DNA from: an uncultured Ruminococcus sp.
Lineage (GTDB): Bacteria > Bacillota > Clostridia > Oscillospirales > Acutalibacteraceae
DNA length: 64,000 nucleotides
Direction: 5' to 3'
Assembly (NCBI GenBank): GCA_934476515.1
Contig: CAKSNZ010000006.1
Span: 17,915-81,914 of the forward strand
The notes beneath the pieces are model-generated. The model saw only the letters and a program-made list of their open reading frames with translations, was not told the DNA's origin and searched no databases. Shown here in pieces: positions 1 to 9,267 of this stretch. A program made the position numbers and the translations under genes. How positions within the stretch are numbered: the stretch's first letter is position 1; every line of letters starts with the position of its first letter.

Positions 1-53
1 CAAAAATAAATATGCCCATACCGTTTGTTTTTTCTCAAATTTCATAGTACACC

Positions 54-1526
54 TTATTCATATAAATAGATTTTTGTTTTACTGTTTAGGTTTGCAATAA
101 AATTGTCAATAGAGATTTTGTCCTGCAAATAATCATCAACTAATGAGCCGATTACCTTGTCATTGTAGTAACCGTCTCTGATTTCATAGGTGTTGATACT
201 GTTAATGTAGGATGCGTATTTATCCATAAAACTATCTTGTTCCTTAATTTCATCAAAATCGGTACCACCATAAGCAGAACTACTTAAGGAATTATTTATC
301 GCATCTTTGTTAACGGTAATGTTATATGTATCACCATAAGCAAAACTACTTAAGGAATTATTTAGCGCATCTTTGTTAACTGTTATATTGTATGTGTCAC
401 CGTAGGTTGAATCAAAGGTAATGAATCTTTGCATTCTTTCACCTAAAGAGTATTTGATAAATTCAAAGGCTTTTTCTTTTTTGTTACTATTATTGTTTAT
501 CATAAAGCCACAACTGATAGTAGCTCTTGATTGATTTTCCTTTTCTGTAATACCACTGGTAAATGTTGTTTGGGTTGAGCTATAACCTGACATATGGGAT
601 AAGCTAAAGTTGTATGGTGTGTAGATACCTGTTTCTTTATCGGTAGTACCCTTAGAAAGTAAACATTCACTTTTGCTTAGGTCTTTAGTAGTTTTAGTAT
701 CTGCAATAGATTTCTTTACTAACTTTTTAAGAGACTCTATAGTGCTTTTAAATTTTTTAGTTTCAAAATCAGTTGTATAGTCCTCTTTGTTAATGTTGTC
801 ATTAATGTACTGCAAGATAATTTCTTTTGAACTGGAATAGCTATCTGTTAAGCTAAGGTTATTGCTATTGTTAGCAAATTTCTTTAGCTTGTTGTTAATA
901 TTGCTATAGGTTAGCCTTGTGTTGGTAGCAAGGTCATAGTCTTTAAATAAAGCTGAGTTTGAGATATAAATATCGGGTTCAATCAGCATAGGCATCATAT
1001 ACCTTTTGCCTTTGAAAACACCTGTATCCATAAGTGTATTGTCATAATCATCAAGGCTAATTTTTCTTTCACTTTTATCATTCTTTAAAAGTATGTTCAT
1101 ATCAGCAAAAGCACCTTGATTAATCAGCTTTGAGACTGGTAGTTCATTATCCAAAATAATAATATCAGGGCCACCACCTGCCATTATTTCTGTTGACATT
1201 TGTTGTATCATTCTATCTCGTGACGAGAAAGAAACAACCTTTACACTGTATTCACCCATTTTGTTTAAGGAACAGTAGTTGTTATACATATGTACCATAT
1301 CAAGTAGGGGATAGTAGAATTTAGTGTCTTGGTCATAATGTAAATCCTTATTGTTCGGGTCAACATAAGTGTAGATTGTAACTCTGTCACTACTGTTTAG
1401 TTCTTCTTGGTTTAGGTTTGTGCCTTTGGTGATGTATTCATCACTGTTTGAACAGGCGACTGTTGTAAACAAAGTACAAACTAAAAGTACAGACAAAATC
1501 ATTTTTGAAAAAATTCTTCTTTTCAT
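54..1526 (-). CDS. Extracellular solute-binding lipoprotein with internal tandem duplication
   Basis: A 490-residue protein with a lipoprotein signal peptide (basic MKRR start, hydrophobic core, lipobox TTVAC around residues 21-25), so it should be lipid-anchored on the outer face of the membrane. The segment MAGGGPDIIILDN and the following fold pattern are typical of family 1 ABC-transporter solute-binding proteins for sugars. No permease or ATPase gene is next to it in the window, so the ligand and transporter are unknown. The C-terminal half contains a 22-residue unit repeated in tandem (consensus begins YGDTYNITVNKDA), which normal family members lack. A terminator separates it from the upstream M23 gene on the same strand, so it is probably monocistronic. 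Confidence 0.8.
   Translation of the reverse strand: MKRRIFSKMILSVLLVCTLFTTVACSNSDEYITKGTNLNQEELNSSDRVTIYTYVDPNNKDLHYDQDTKFYYPLLDMVHMYNNYCSLNKMGEYSVKVVSFSSRDRMIQQMSTEIMAGGGPDIIILDNELPVSKLINQGAFADMNILLKNDKSERKISLDDYDNTLMDTGVFKGKRYMMPMLIEPDIYISNSALFKDYDLATNTRLTYSNINNKLKKFANNSNNLSLTDSYSSSKEIILQYINDNINKEDYTTDFETKKFKSTIESLKKLVKKSIADTKTTKDLSKSECLLSKGTTDKETGIYTPYNFSLSHMSGYSSTQTTFTSGITEKENQSRATISCGFMINNNSNKKEKAFEFIKYSLGERMQRFITFDSTYGDTYNITVNKDALNNSLSSFAYGDTYNITVNKDAINNSLSSSAYGGTDFDEIKEQDSFMDKYASYINSINTYEIRDGYYNDKVIGSLVDDYLQDKISIDNFIANLNSKTKIYLYE
266..397. repeat. 66-bp in-frame tandem duplication inside the solute-binding protein gene
   Basis: Two 66-bp copies begin at 266 and 332, with a partial third start at 398 (CACC). 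They differ at only a few positions. Because 66 is a multiple of 3 the reading frame is preserved and 22 residues are added. The divergence between copies shows it is not a simple read-collapse artefact. Confidence 0.9.
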
Positions 1527-1671
1527 AATAATATTACCTTTCGTATAATCACGATAATTATATCACTAAATATGGATAAATTGTGTATAATTATTAATAA
1601 AATTCGAACAAAATGCAATTTTGTGAGATGTTATGAAAAATGATAAGATCTTTTGTGCAAAAGAACGGAAT

Positions 1672-1707
1672 AAAAAAGCCACCCTGTTTTACCAGAGTGA
1701 CTTTTTT
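1672..1707 (-). terminator. Rho-independent terminator after the M23 peptidase gene
   Basis: A 15-bp stem (arms 1672-1686 and 1693-1707) contains two G-U pairs and is flanked by A6/T6 runs. It lies just past the stop of the leftward M23 gene. Confidence 0.8.
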
Positions 1708-1733
1708 AGATATATAGAGTTTTTTACTTGTTA

Positions 1734-3158
1734 TCAATATGAAACATAGTTTAGTGGGTTCTGTCTGTCTGAGCGTTCATCACCTGTTCTAACTTCAAAG
1801 TGTAGGTGATTACCTGTTGACTGACCTGTTGAACCGATAGCTGCAATTGTCTGTCCTTGTGTTACCTTTTGACCTTGGCTAACACTTACTGAAGAACAGT
1901 GACCGTATAGTGTTTTGTAACCATCACCATGATTAATAATAACATAGTTGCCATAACCACTATCATCATAACCTGCCCATTCAACTGTACCTGACTTTGA
2001 GGCAACAACTGTTGCACCATAGCAGTTACCGTCAGCTATATCAAGACCTGTGTGGAACTCTCCACCTTCTCTGTAGCCGTAGCTTGATGAGATTGAATGT
2101 ACTGATGGAGCAGGCCACATAAAGCCTTTGTTGCTTACATTAGCTTTTTTCTTTCCGTTACCCTTTACAATAACTTGGTCGCTTGATTTCTTTACAGTTT
2201 TTACATTCATAATCGCTGCATCAATCTGTACACCATCTAGGAAAGAAACCTTGTATGTTGTTTCTTGCTTACCGGTAACACCCTTTTTGATTACCTTTTT
2301 GTAAGAAGAATCTTTGCTTTTATCATATTTAACTTTTGTTGAATATGGTAGATTTTCTGTTACTACTTGGTCAGCCTTAACTAGGACTTGTAGTAATTCT
2401 TTCTTTTCAGCTTTCTTGATTAATGAGTCTGTGTCCTCAACTGAGTTACTGCTGAAAATACCACTTTCAACTTTCACTTCATTATAGAAGTTGATTTCTG
2501 TATTATCCTTATATTTTTTCTTAGCTTTGTTAATTATTTCATCAAGCTTATTCTGTAGTTCTGTTGCTGAAGAACAAACACCGATTAGCTCATCATTTAC
2601 ATAAAGACCGGCTACATCATCAGTAACGTTTGTGTCTGTTTCTACCATTGCATTTGAAACCGTCTGTGCATTAGTAGATGTTTCATTCTGATTAACAACA
2701 CCGATTTGATATACAGGTGTGAAAGAAGCATCTGTGTCTTTATTTAGTTTATCATTTGTAATTTCTTTTGCGTGTTGGATTACACCTGAGTCTGAAACAG
2801 AAGCAACTGTCTGTCCGTCAAGTTGAACATTTAGACCAAAGTCAATCCAGTTTGTCCAGTAGCCAACTGTTAGTACAAGTAAGATGATTGCTAAAGTAGG
2901 GGCTACTCTGTTATACATAAATTTCTTTCTTGAAAAACTCTTTCTTTTGTTTTTCTTAGAAGGTGTAATAAATTTTACTATTCCTGAAAAGAATGTTGCC
3001 GGAACAACTACTATGTAGTAAAGCATAGATAGAATATTGTCCATTCTTTTTGTTTTCTTCTCACTTGTCTTTACTGCAAGTTGCTTACGAACTTTTTTAC
3101 TTCCTTTTATTCGCTCAATTTTTTCATATCCGTTTACACTAATAAACTTTGTACTCAA
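1734..3158 (-). CDS. M23 family metallopeptidase (LytM-type) with G5 domain
   Basis: A 474-residue membrane-anchored murein peptidase. The first ~80 residues are very basic. A transmembrane helix lies at about residues 87-103, followed by an extracellular region, a G5-like domain (about 255-335) and a C-terminal M23 domain with zinc ligands in FHTGLDIADG and HLHFEVR. M23 enzymes cut peptide cross-links in peptidoglycan; G5 domains bind cell-wall sugars. The start is TTG at 3158, supported by a GAGGAG ribosome binding site a few bases upstream; no ATG fits. Both metal-binding motifs look intact, so it is likely an active hydrolase involved in growth, division or sporulation. The exact role is not shown. 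Confidence 0.88.
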   Translation of the reverse strand: MSTKFISVNGYEKIERIKGSKKVRKQLAVKTSEKKTKRMDNILSMLYYIVVVPATFFSGIVKFITPSKKNKRKSFSRKKFMYNRVAPTLAIILLVLTVGYWTNWIDFGLNVQLDGQTVASVSDSGVIQHAKEITNDKLNKDTDASFTPVYQIGVVNQNETSTNAQTVSNAMVETDTNVTDDVAGLYVNDELIGVCSSATELQNKLDEIINKAKKKYKDNTEINFYNEVKVESGIFSSNSVEDTDSLIKKAEKKELLQVLVKADQVVTENLPYSTKVKYDKSKDSSYKKVIKKGVTGKQETTYKVSFLDGVQIDAAIMNVKTVKKSSDQVIVKGNGKKKANVSNKGFMWPAPSVHSISSSYGYREGGEFHTGLDIADGNCYGATVVASKSGTVEWAGYDDSGYGNYVIINHGDGYKTLYGHCSSVSVSQGQKVTQGQTIAAIGSTGQSTGNHLHFEVRTGDERSDRQNPLNYVSY

Positions 3159-3328
3159 ATAAAAAACTCCTCATTTGTAACGATTTTGTAACAAACAACA
3201 GTATTAATTATAACAAACTGTTACAATTTTGCAATAACTTTGATAGATGTTTGTAACTATATCAATACAACATAAGGAGTTGGGTATTTTTTTTGTTTAG
3301 TTTGCACGATAAAACTTGTCAAGTTTTG

Positions 3329-3781
3329 TTAATAGTATAAGTCCTCTGTAGTTAAGTCTTTTATTACATTGTAATATTCCACTAGGGAATTATGTGCTTT
3401 TTCAGCATCATGTGCAAGGTAGTTGCCACATTCAATTTTGTCTGTACCGGGAATTTTACCCTGATGATTCATACAATCCTTCATTACTTCTTTAATGTAA
3501 GCAAGTGCATCCTCATTGCTTGTATCTCTCATTAGTAGATAGAAACCTGTACAACAACCCATAGGTCCAAAGTAAATTACATTGTCCTTTAGTTTACCGT
3601 TTCTTGCATATGTTGCGAATAGATGCTCAATAGTGTGCATTGCGTTAATGTCAAGAAATGGTGGGGTGTTTGGCTTAATAAATCTTAGGTCGTATGTTGT
3701 AATATCACCGTCAATTCGTGAAATATATACTCCCGGTTCAAGTTTGTTGTGGTCAACAGAAAAAGATGTAATTCTTTCCAT
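3329..3781 (-). CDS. luxS: S-ribosylhomocysteine lyase LuxS
   Basis: About 150 residues, full length for LuxS. It cleaves S-ribosylhomocysteine to homocysteine and the autoinducer-2 precursor DPD, recycling the by-product of SAM-dependent methylation. The metal ligands are visible as HTIEH (His49, His53) and Cys118 in KIECGN, and the catalytic cysteine lies in GPMGCC. The ATG at 3781 is preferred over an upstream in-frame TTG at 3793 because GGAG sits about 6 nt before it. It follows the GH25 gene by only 12 nt on the same strand, so the two are probably cotranscribed. No mtnN/pfs gene is nearby. Confidence 0.96.
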   Translation of the reverse strand: MERITSFSVDHNKLEPGVYISRIDGDITTYDLRFIKPNTPPFLDINAMHTIEHLFATYARNGKLKDNVIYFGPMGCCTGFYLLMRDTSNEDALAYIKEVMKDCMNHQGKIPGTDKIECGNYLAHDAEKAHNSLVEYYNVIKDLTTEDLYY

Positions 3782-3793
3782 AATAATCTCCAA

Positions 3794-4753
3794 TCAATAT
3801 TTGTACATACAAACATTAAGGTCAACTGTACCCTCAATGCCGTCTATTGTGCCATCGGTAGAATATTGCCACATACCAAATTCATAATAGTAATCAGGCA
3901 AATCTTCATATGATGCAAGCCATACTTCATAATTGTTAATTTTTGCAAGGTCATATTCGTAGTACAGTAAACTTCTGTTTGCATAAATAACAGGTATATA
4001 ACCTGACTTTTCTATTTCACTGCAATATGTCTTTGCACAATTTGTCAATGTTTCTCTGTCCAGTTCATCAGTTCTGGCTTCTTCGTTTTCGTAATGTTCC
4101 CAGTCGTATGCTACAGGGTACTGAATGTTGTAGTCCTTAATCAGCTTTAGTGTGTAGTCTGCTTCTTCCTTAGCCTCTTTATCTGTGATAGCCTGACTGT
4201 AGAAATACACACCCACCTTGATACCTGCACTTGTAGCACCTTCAATATTCTGCTTAAACTTTTCATCAGTATATAAGATACCCTTAGTGCCGTAACCTCT
4301 GCCACCACAACGAATCATAGCAAAGTCAACACCGGCGTTCTTCACCTTAGTCCAATCAATATCACCTTGAGCATAGCTAACATCAATACCTACTGTTGAA
4401 ATGTTTTTGCCATTGTGTTTATATTCTATAAATCCGTTTTTGTTGGTGTAAAAGTTATTATCATCATAAGGATTTCGTGACAAGCCGGGGATTGCATTTA
4501 TGTAAACAGGGTCTTGTCCTGCCTCTGTACGAATAGCAATTTTCTCATTAGTACCGACTGAGTCTGTAGAAACTTGGCTATGAGCTTTGCTGTTATCTTC
4601 TTCCTTAATAAAGAATTTCCAAGTGACAAAGCCACCACCTAGGAATAAACAAATAGCCAGTAGAATAGAAACAATAACAATTATTAAAGTTTTTTTTGAC
4701 TTATTATTTTTCTTCTTTGTTTTTCTTTTCTTTTTAGTTTGTCCATGTTTCAT
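3794..4753 (-). CDS. Glycoside hydrolase family 25 lysozyme, membrane anchored
   Basis: A 319-residue protein with a lysine-rich cytoplasmic tail, one transmembrane helix (about 23-45), a linker and a GH25 domain (about 120-319). GH25 muramidases hydrolyse the beta-1,4 bond after N-acetylmuramic acid. Expected catalytic acids are present: Asp124 in GIDVSY, and Asp217/Glu219 in AYDWEHYE. AAGGATGG precedes the ATG. It is upstream of luxS with a 12-nt gap. The single-pass anchor suggests wall remodelling by the cell itself rather than a secreted bacteriolysin. Confidence 0.92.
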   Translation of the reverse strand: MKHGQTKKKRKTKKKNNKSKKTLIIVIVSILLAICLFLGGGFVTWKFFIKEEDNSKAHSQVSTDSVGTNEKIAIRTEAGQDPVYINAIPGLSRNPYDDNNFYTNKNGFIEYKHNGKNISTVGIDVSYAQGDIDWTKVKNAGVDFAMIRCGGRGYGTKGILYTDEKFKQNIEGATSAGIKVGVYFYSQAITDKEAKEEADYTLKLIKDYNIQYPVAYDWEHYENEEARTDELDRETLTNCAKTYCSEIEKSGYIPVIYANRSLLYYEYDLAKINNYEVWLASYEDLPDYYYEFGMWQYSTDGTIDGIEGTVDLNVCMYKY

Positions 4754-4900
4754 AATATAACCATCCTTATTTAGAGAATATCACAAAAGTTTAATTGTGT
4801 AAATGGTAAATAGGTGAATATTCTTGGAAAAGTAAGAAATAAAATGTAGAATAATTGCATATACTAATATAATAGGTTATAATTTCCTTGAGGTGATATT

Positions 4901-5677
4901 ATGAAAATTGCTCTCTTTCAAAGTGATATTGATTGGTGCAACAAGAAAGAAAATTATGTTGTAGCTAAGAAGAAAATCAGTGAGGCTTCTGCTTTAGGTT
5001 GTGAAGTTATATTTTTTCCTGAAATGAGCTTTACCGGTTTTACTATGAATATAGATGTCAGTAAAGAAAAAAATAATGAAACTATTGAATATATAAAGCC
5101 ACTTGCAAAGAAAAATAATATTGCAGTTGGTTTTGGTTATGTAAAGGACTTAGGTGATAAATGTGAAAACCACTATGCAGTAGTTGACAGTAACGGTGAA
5201 GTTATCAGCGATTATGCTAAAATTCATCCATTTTCTGCCGGATATGAAAGTAAATATTTTGTTGGTGGCAGTGAACTTACAAAATATAAAATTAACGGTA
5301 TGAATTTTTCCACCTTTATTTGTTATGACCTTCGTTTTCCTGAAATTTTCCAAGCAGTTAGGGAGGACAGTGACATTATTGTTGTACCTGCTAATTGGCC
5401 TAGAAGTAGAAGTGAACACTTCAAAACCCTTTTAAAAGCCAGAGCAATTGAAACGGAATGTTATGTGCTTGGGATAAATTGTGTTGGTGTACATGACGAT
5501 ACATATTATAGTGGTGACACTATGGCAATTAATCCTTTTGGTGAGGTTATTAAATGTGTCAGCAACATTCAAGATTTGTTAGTTGTAAATATCAACAATG
5601 ATGTGGCTGAATATAGGGAAAAACTAAATACCAATAAAGACAGACGACCTGATTTATATAAGAAATTTCTGTATTAA
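4901..5677 (+). CDS. Carbon-nitrogen hydrolase (nitrilase superfamily)
   Basis: 258 residues, the usual size for this family, with the Glu-Lys-Cys triad visible: Glu41 (FFPEMS), Lys107 (DYAKIHPF) and Cys141 (FICYDLRFPE). Family members hydrolyse amide or nitrile C-N bonds. The omega-amidase/YafV and NLP-type branches have similar size and motifs, and the substrate cannot be set from sequence alone. GAGGTGA lies before the ATG. It stands alone, convergent with the GNAT gene and separated from it by a hairpin. Confidence 0.88.
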   Translation: MKIALFQSDIDWCNKKENYVVAKKKISEASALGCEVIFFPEMSFTGFTMNIDVSKEKNNETIEYIKPLAKKNNIAVGFGYVKDLGDKCENHYAVVDSNGEVISDYAKIHPFSAGYESKYFVGGSELTKYKINGMNFSTFICYDLRFPEIFQAVREDSDIIVVPANWPRSRSEHFKTLLKARAIETECYVLGINCVGVHDDTYYSGDTMAINPFGEVIKCVSNIQDLLVVNINNDVAEYREKLNTNKDRRPDLYKKFLY

Positions 5678-5680
5678 AAT

Positions 5681-5709
5681 AGCACCATTACTCATTGAGT
5701 AGTGGTGCT
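5681..5709. terminator. Bidirectional terminator between convergent genes
   Basis: A 13-bp stem with one G-U pair (arms 5681-5693 and 5697-5709) and a 3-nt loop lies in the 42-nt gap between two convergent stop codons. The T-tract is weak. Confidence 0.7.
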
Positions 5710-5719
5710 TTGCTTATGT

Positions 5720-6136
5720 TTATAGATTTTTTGTCATAAATATGTGAGGGCAATATTCATCTAAATAAGGTTCACCTTGTTTTTCGTAACCTTGCTTTAG
5801 GTAAAATTCCGATACCCTTTCTTGTGCTGAAAGTGATAGGGAAGAACCACCCTTTTCTTTAACAATTTTCTCAGCAAAGTTAAGTAATTCTCTGCCTATA
5901 CCCTTACCTCTGTAACTTTTAATAACTGCAATTCTGCCAAAGTGATAACCTTTTAATTCTTCATCATAAAAAATTCTGGCAGTTCCGATAGGCTTTTCCT
6001 TGTCATAACATACTAAATGAATTGCAGTATTATCAATATTATCAAATTCATTTTTAAAGCCTTGTTCATCAATAAAAACCTCTTGGCGAATATTCTTTGC
6101 TTCTTTTGGTAATTTATCGTAAGCCTTAATCTCCAT
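5720..6136 (-). CDS. GNAT family N-acetyltransferase
   Basis: 138 residues covering one GNAT fold. The acetyl-CoA binding loop is visible as SYRGKGIGRELL (motif A), after the strand FGRIAVI. The N-terminal half (IRQEVFIDEQGF) and the C-terminal FYLKQGYEKQGEPYLDEYCPH resemble the ElaA/YjcF-like branch. The acceptor substrate is unknown. AAAGGATT precedes the ATG. It is convergent with the hydrolase gene and separated from trmB by about 300 bp. Confidence 0.85.
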   Translation of the reverse strand: MEIKAYDKLPKEAKNIRQEVFIDEQGFKNEFDNIDNTAIHLVCYDKEKPIGTARIFYDEELKGYHFGRIAVIKSYRGKGIGRELLNFAEKIVKEKGGSSLSLSAQERVSEFYLKQGYEKQGEPYLDEYCPHIFMTKNL

Positions 6137-6290
6137 TTCGTACCAATCCTTTAAAATCGCTTTCTATTATTATAACAGAAAATGCGACAAAATAAAACTT
6201 TTTCTTTTCTATTATATAAGGGGAATTTGCAGAATAAAGAAACCATATAAATAGTATATAATACCTTTGCTATTTTTTTGTAAATATTAA

Positions 6291-6319
6291 TTGCAAACAC
6301 CAATATAATCTGTTATAAT
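6291..6319 (+). promoter_or_regulatory. Sigma-A promoter for the trmB-led operon
   Basis: TTGCAA (6291-6296) and TATAAT (6314-6319) are separated by exactly 17 bp. About 120 nt of leader follows, with a small dyad GGTAAC/GTTACC at 6328-6347; no known riboswitch is recognised there. The 6137-6439 gap holds nothing else that I can support. Confidence 0.7.
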
Positions 6320-6439
6320 GATGTAATGGTAACTACATATTGTTACCTTATTGTCAAATAAGCTGACAAAAGTTATATTATAGTAAAAACTTTATTAATA
6401 TTTTGAAACACTATATTACAAAAGGAAATTATTATATTT

Positions 6440-7090
6440 ATGAGAATAAGAAAGAAAAAGTGGGCAGCTCCTGAACTGGCAGAATGTCCTTTTTATACTA
6501 AAGAACCTGACCAATACAAAGGTAAATGGATGAGTTGGTTCAAGAAAGAACAGCCTATTCACCTTGAAGTCGGTTGTGGCAAAGGTACATTTGCCGGTAC
6601 TATGGCAAAGAACCACCCTGATATTAACTATATTGCAGTTGATATTAAGGAAGATATGCTTGGTGTTGCAAGAAGAAATGTTGTAAAAATCTTTGGTGAA
6701 CAGGAAGTAAATAACCTTGTGCTAGTACAGAAAAACTGTGAGCAAATCGGTGACACTTTCTCCTCAGAAGATAACATCGAAAGAATGTACATTAACTTCT
6801 GTAACCCTTGGCCTAGAGAAAAACATAAGAAAAGAAGATTAACTTTCCCTAGAAAGTTAGTTCAGTATAGAGAGTTTCTACCTGATAATGGTGAAATTCA
6901 CTTTAAAACCGATGATGATGAACTTTTTGAAGAAAGCATTGAGTACTTTAAGGAATGTAACTTTGAAATTACAGAGATTACATATGACCTACATAATAGT
7001 GATATTGATGGTGGTCCTATGACAGAACATGAAAAAATGTTTTCTGATGAAGGTATAAAGATTAAGTATTTGACTGCTGTTAAAAAGTAA
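6440..7090 (+). CDS. trmB: tRNA (guanine-N7-)-methyltransferase TrmB
   Basis: 216 residues. Makes m7G46 in the variable loop of tRNAs using SAM. The SAM-binding glycine motif is LEVGCGKGTF, and the family signature NPWPREKHKKRRL is present, with the conserved C-terminal segment GGPMTEHEKMF. AAAGGAAA is upstream of the ATG. It is the first gene of a rightward run, 12 nt before a lipoprotein gene, and is served by the promoter at 6291. Confidence 0.95.
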   Translation: MRIRKKKWAAPELAECPFYTKEPDQYKGKWMSWFKKEQPIHLEVGCGKGTFAGTMAKNHPDINYIAVDIKEDMLGVARRNVVKIFGEQEVNNLVLVQKNCEQIGDTFSSEDNIERMYINFCNPWPREKHKKRRLTFPRKLVQYREFLPDNGEIHFKTDDDELFEESIEYFKECNFEITEITYDLHNSDIDGGPMTEHEKMFSDEGIKIKYLTAVKK

Positions 7091-7102
7091 GGAAGAATAT
7101 AT

Positions 7103-8506
7103 ATGAAGAGAAAGACTAAATTCTTTCTTCTGCTAGGGCTGATTGTCTCAGTTGCAATGTCAAGTGGTTGTAGTTTTCCCGGGTTTACCTCAATGGACAG
7201 TATGATGCATCCACCTAAAGCAACAGGCACTAAGGCTGAGATTCAAGAAGTAATCGAAGAAAATGCAGGGGAGGATTATGTTCTTGATTACCCAAAAAGT
7301 GGCAACAATCGCAGTGCAATTACTATGTATGACCTTGACGGTGATGAGATTGAGGAGGCAGTTGTTTTCTTAACTGTTAAACCCGATACTACCGATGCAA
7401 CAACTCATATGTATGTGATTGATGAAGCTGAAGATGAAAAGTGGAAGATTGTGGGTGACTTTACAAACAAGAACAATGATATTGATTGTCTGGAGTTTAG
7501 TGATTTAAACGGTGACGGTTTAACTGATATTATAGTTGGTTGGAATACATATACTGTAAATCAGAATAACCTTTACTGTTATATGAATGGCAAGAAAGAA
7601 ATGAAAGAAATCAATACAGGAGAAACCTATACAAGCCTTGTAACAGGTAACTTTATTGATAACTCTAAAAGTGAGATTATGACAATGAGTCTTACCACAA
7701 CAGATACTCCTGCTAACGGTAAGCTTGTTACTATTGACAGTGATAACTCTGTTTCTTCAATGAGTGTTGATATGGATGCAGATGTTGGCAAATTTGTTTC
7801 TTGCAGTTTAGGTATGTTAAGTACAAAGGAAGTTGGAGTTTTTGTTGATGGTATAACTTCATCAAATGACTACAACACTCAGGTGCTTTTCTATAATCAA
7901 AAGACTAAAAGGCTGGAAAATCCTATTTACAAAAAGGCAAACAGAGGCAGACTTTCAACACAGAGAAGTACAACAACTACTTGTGAAGATATAGATAATG
8001 ATGGTATTATGGAAATACCTGTTGTTAAGAAATTACCTGTACTTGAAAATTTGAGAAACAGTAATGTTTCTTACGAAACTTCTTGGTGTAATTACGACAA
8101 CAACGGTAATTCTGCAAAAACAAAAAGTACAGTAATTATTAATGATAACTACGGTTATTCAATTAATATTCCTAATGAATGGATAAATAACTACACTGCT
8201 TACTTTAACAGTGACTCATCTGTACTTGCTTTCCGTCAAGTAGTCACAGACAGAAAGACTAAGAAACAATCTTTAGGTAAAAATATGGTAACATATATTT
8301 CTACCTTAACTAATGATTGGACTAATGTTGGTTCAAAACAAGGATATACAAAGATAGGTGATATTGGTCAGTATTCTTACGGATATAAGATTGACAAGAA
8401 CATTCCATTTAAATTTACTAAAGAGAAGGCTACAAATATTTTTGTACCTAAGGAAGATAGCGAGTCAATTGCTATTTCTCCAACAGAAGCATCTAACTTA
8501 AAGTAA
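7103..8506 (+). CDS. Lipoprotein with FG-GAP/VCBS-like acidic repeats
   Basis: 467 residues with a lipoprotein signal (lipobox SSGC near residue 24). Several acidic loops of the EF-hand-like FG-GAP kind are visible: DLDGDEIEE, DLNGDGLTD and DIDNDGIME, which suggests calcium-dependent beta-propeller blades on the cell surface. It lies 36 nt upstream of a response regulator and sensor kinase on the same strand, so it may be an accessory or sensed component of that system; this is inference from position only. The C-terminal 130 residues have no visible motif. Confidence 0.72.
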   Translation: MKRKTKFFLLLGLIVSVAMSSGCSFPGFTSMDSMMHPPKATGTKAEIQEVIEENAGEDYVLDYPKSGNNRSAITMYDLDGDEIEEAVVFLTVKPDTTDATTHMYVIDEAEDEKWKIVGDFTNKNNDIDCLEFSDLNGDGLTDIIVGWNTYTVNQNNLYCYMNGKKEMKEINTGETYTSLVTGNFIDNSKSEIMTMSLTTTDTPANGKLVTIDSDNSVSSMSVDMDADVGKFVSCSLGMLSTKEVGVFVDGITSSNDYNTQVLFYNQKTKRLENPIYKKANRGRLSTQRSTTTTCEDIDNDGIMEIPVVKKLPVLENLRNSNVSYETSWCNYDNNGNSAKTKSTVIINDNYGYSINIPNEWINNYTAYFNSDSSVLAFRQVVTDRKTKKQSLGKNMVTYISTLTNDWTNVGSKQGYTKIGDIGQYSYGYKIDKNIPFKFTKEKATNIFVPKEDSESIAISPTEASNLK

Positions 8507-8542
8507 AAGAATTTTTATATAAATTTTTCGGAGGTAAACACA

Positions 8543-9244
8543 ATGAAAAAGATTTTAGTATGTGAAGACGAAGACGCAATTCGTGATTTTGTGGTTATTA
8601 ACCTTACAAGAGCAGGTTATGAAGTAACAGAAGCTACTAACGGTGAAGAAGCACTTCAAAAGTATGATGAATTTAACGGTGACTTTGATGTTGCTATTCT
8701 TGATATTATGATGCCGGGTATTGACGGTTTACAGGTTTGTAAGGAACTTCGTAATATGAACAGTGGTATCGGTATTATTATGCTATCAGCCAGAACTCAA
8801 GAAATGGATAAGGTAACAGGTCTGATGCTTGGTGCTGATGACTATATTACAAAGCCATTTTCACCATCAGAACTAACTGCCAGAGTTGACTCTCTTTACA
8901 GAAGGGTTGTAATGTCTGAGGCTAACAGTGAAAACAACTTTAAAGAAGAACTAAAGAGTGGTATCTTTACTCTTAACTTAAGAAACCGTTCGTTAACAAA
9001 GAATGGTACTATTATTGAACTTACTCAGGTTGAATTCCAAATTATGGAATACTTCTTTAGCAAACCGGGTACTGCCCTAGACAGAACCGATATTCTAAAT
9101 CATGTTTGGGGTGAACAGTATGTTGGTGAAGAAAAGATTGTTGATGTTAACATTCGTAGGTTAAGAATGAAAGTAGAGGATGAACCATCAAACCCTAAGT
9201 ACATTGTTACTGTTTGGGGTCTTGGTTACAAGTGGGACGCTTAA
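8543..9244 (+). CDS. OmpR/PhoB-family response regulator
   Basis: 233 residues. The receiver domain (1-120) has the acidic pocket EDED at 8-11, phospho-acceptor Asp54 in AILDIMMPG, and Lys104 in YITKPFSP. The C-terminal winged helix (about 135-233) ends in the typical VWGLGYKW. It should bind DNA as a dimer when phosphorylated by the kinase encoded 23 nt downstream. A GGAGG site precedes the ATG. The target genes are not known. Confidence 0.95.
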   Translation: MKKILVCEDEDAIRDFVVINLTRAGYEVTEATNGEEALQKYDEFNGDFDVAILDIMMPGIDGLQVCKELRNMNSGIGIIMLSARTQEMDKVTGLMLGADDYITKPFSPSELTARVDSLYRRVVMSEANSENNFKEELKSGIFTLNLRNRSLTKNGTIIELTQVEFQIMEYFFSKPGTALDRTDILNHVWGEQYVGEEKIVDVNIRRLRMKVEDEPSNPKYIVTVWGLGYKWDA

Positions 9245-9267
9245 AAATCATATAGGTAGGAGAAATT

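Noticed and set aside
3582..3887. A 101-residue plus-strand frame opposite luxS
   Set aside because: Antisense to luxS and the GH25 gene, with no start signal.
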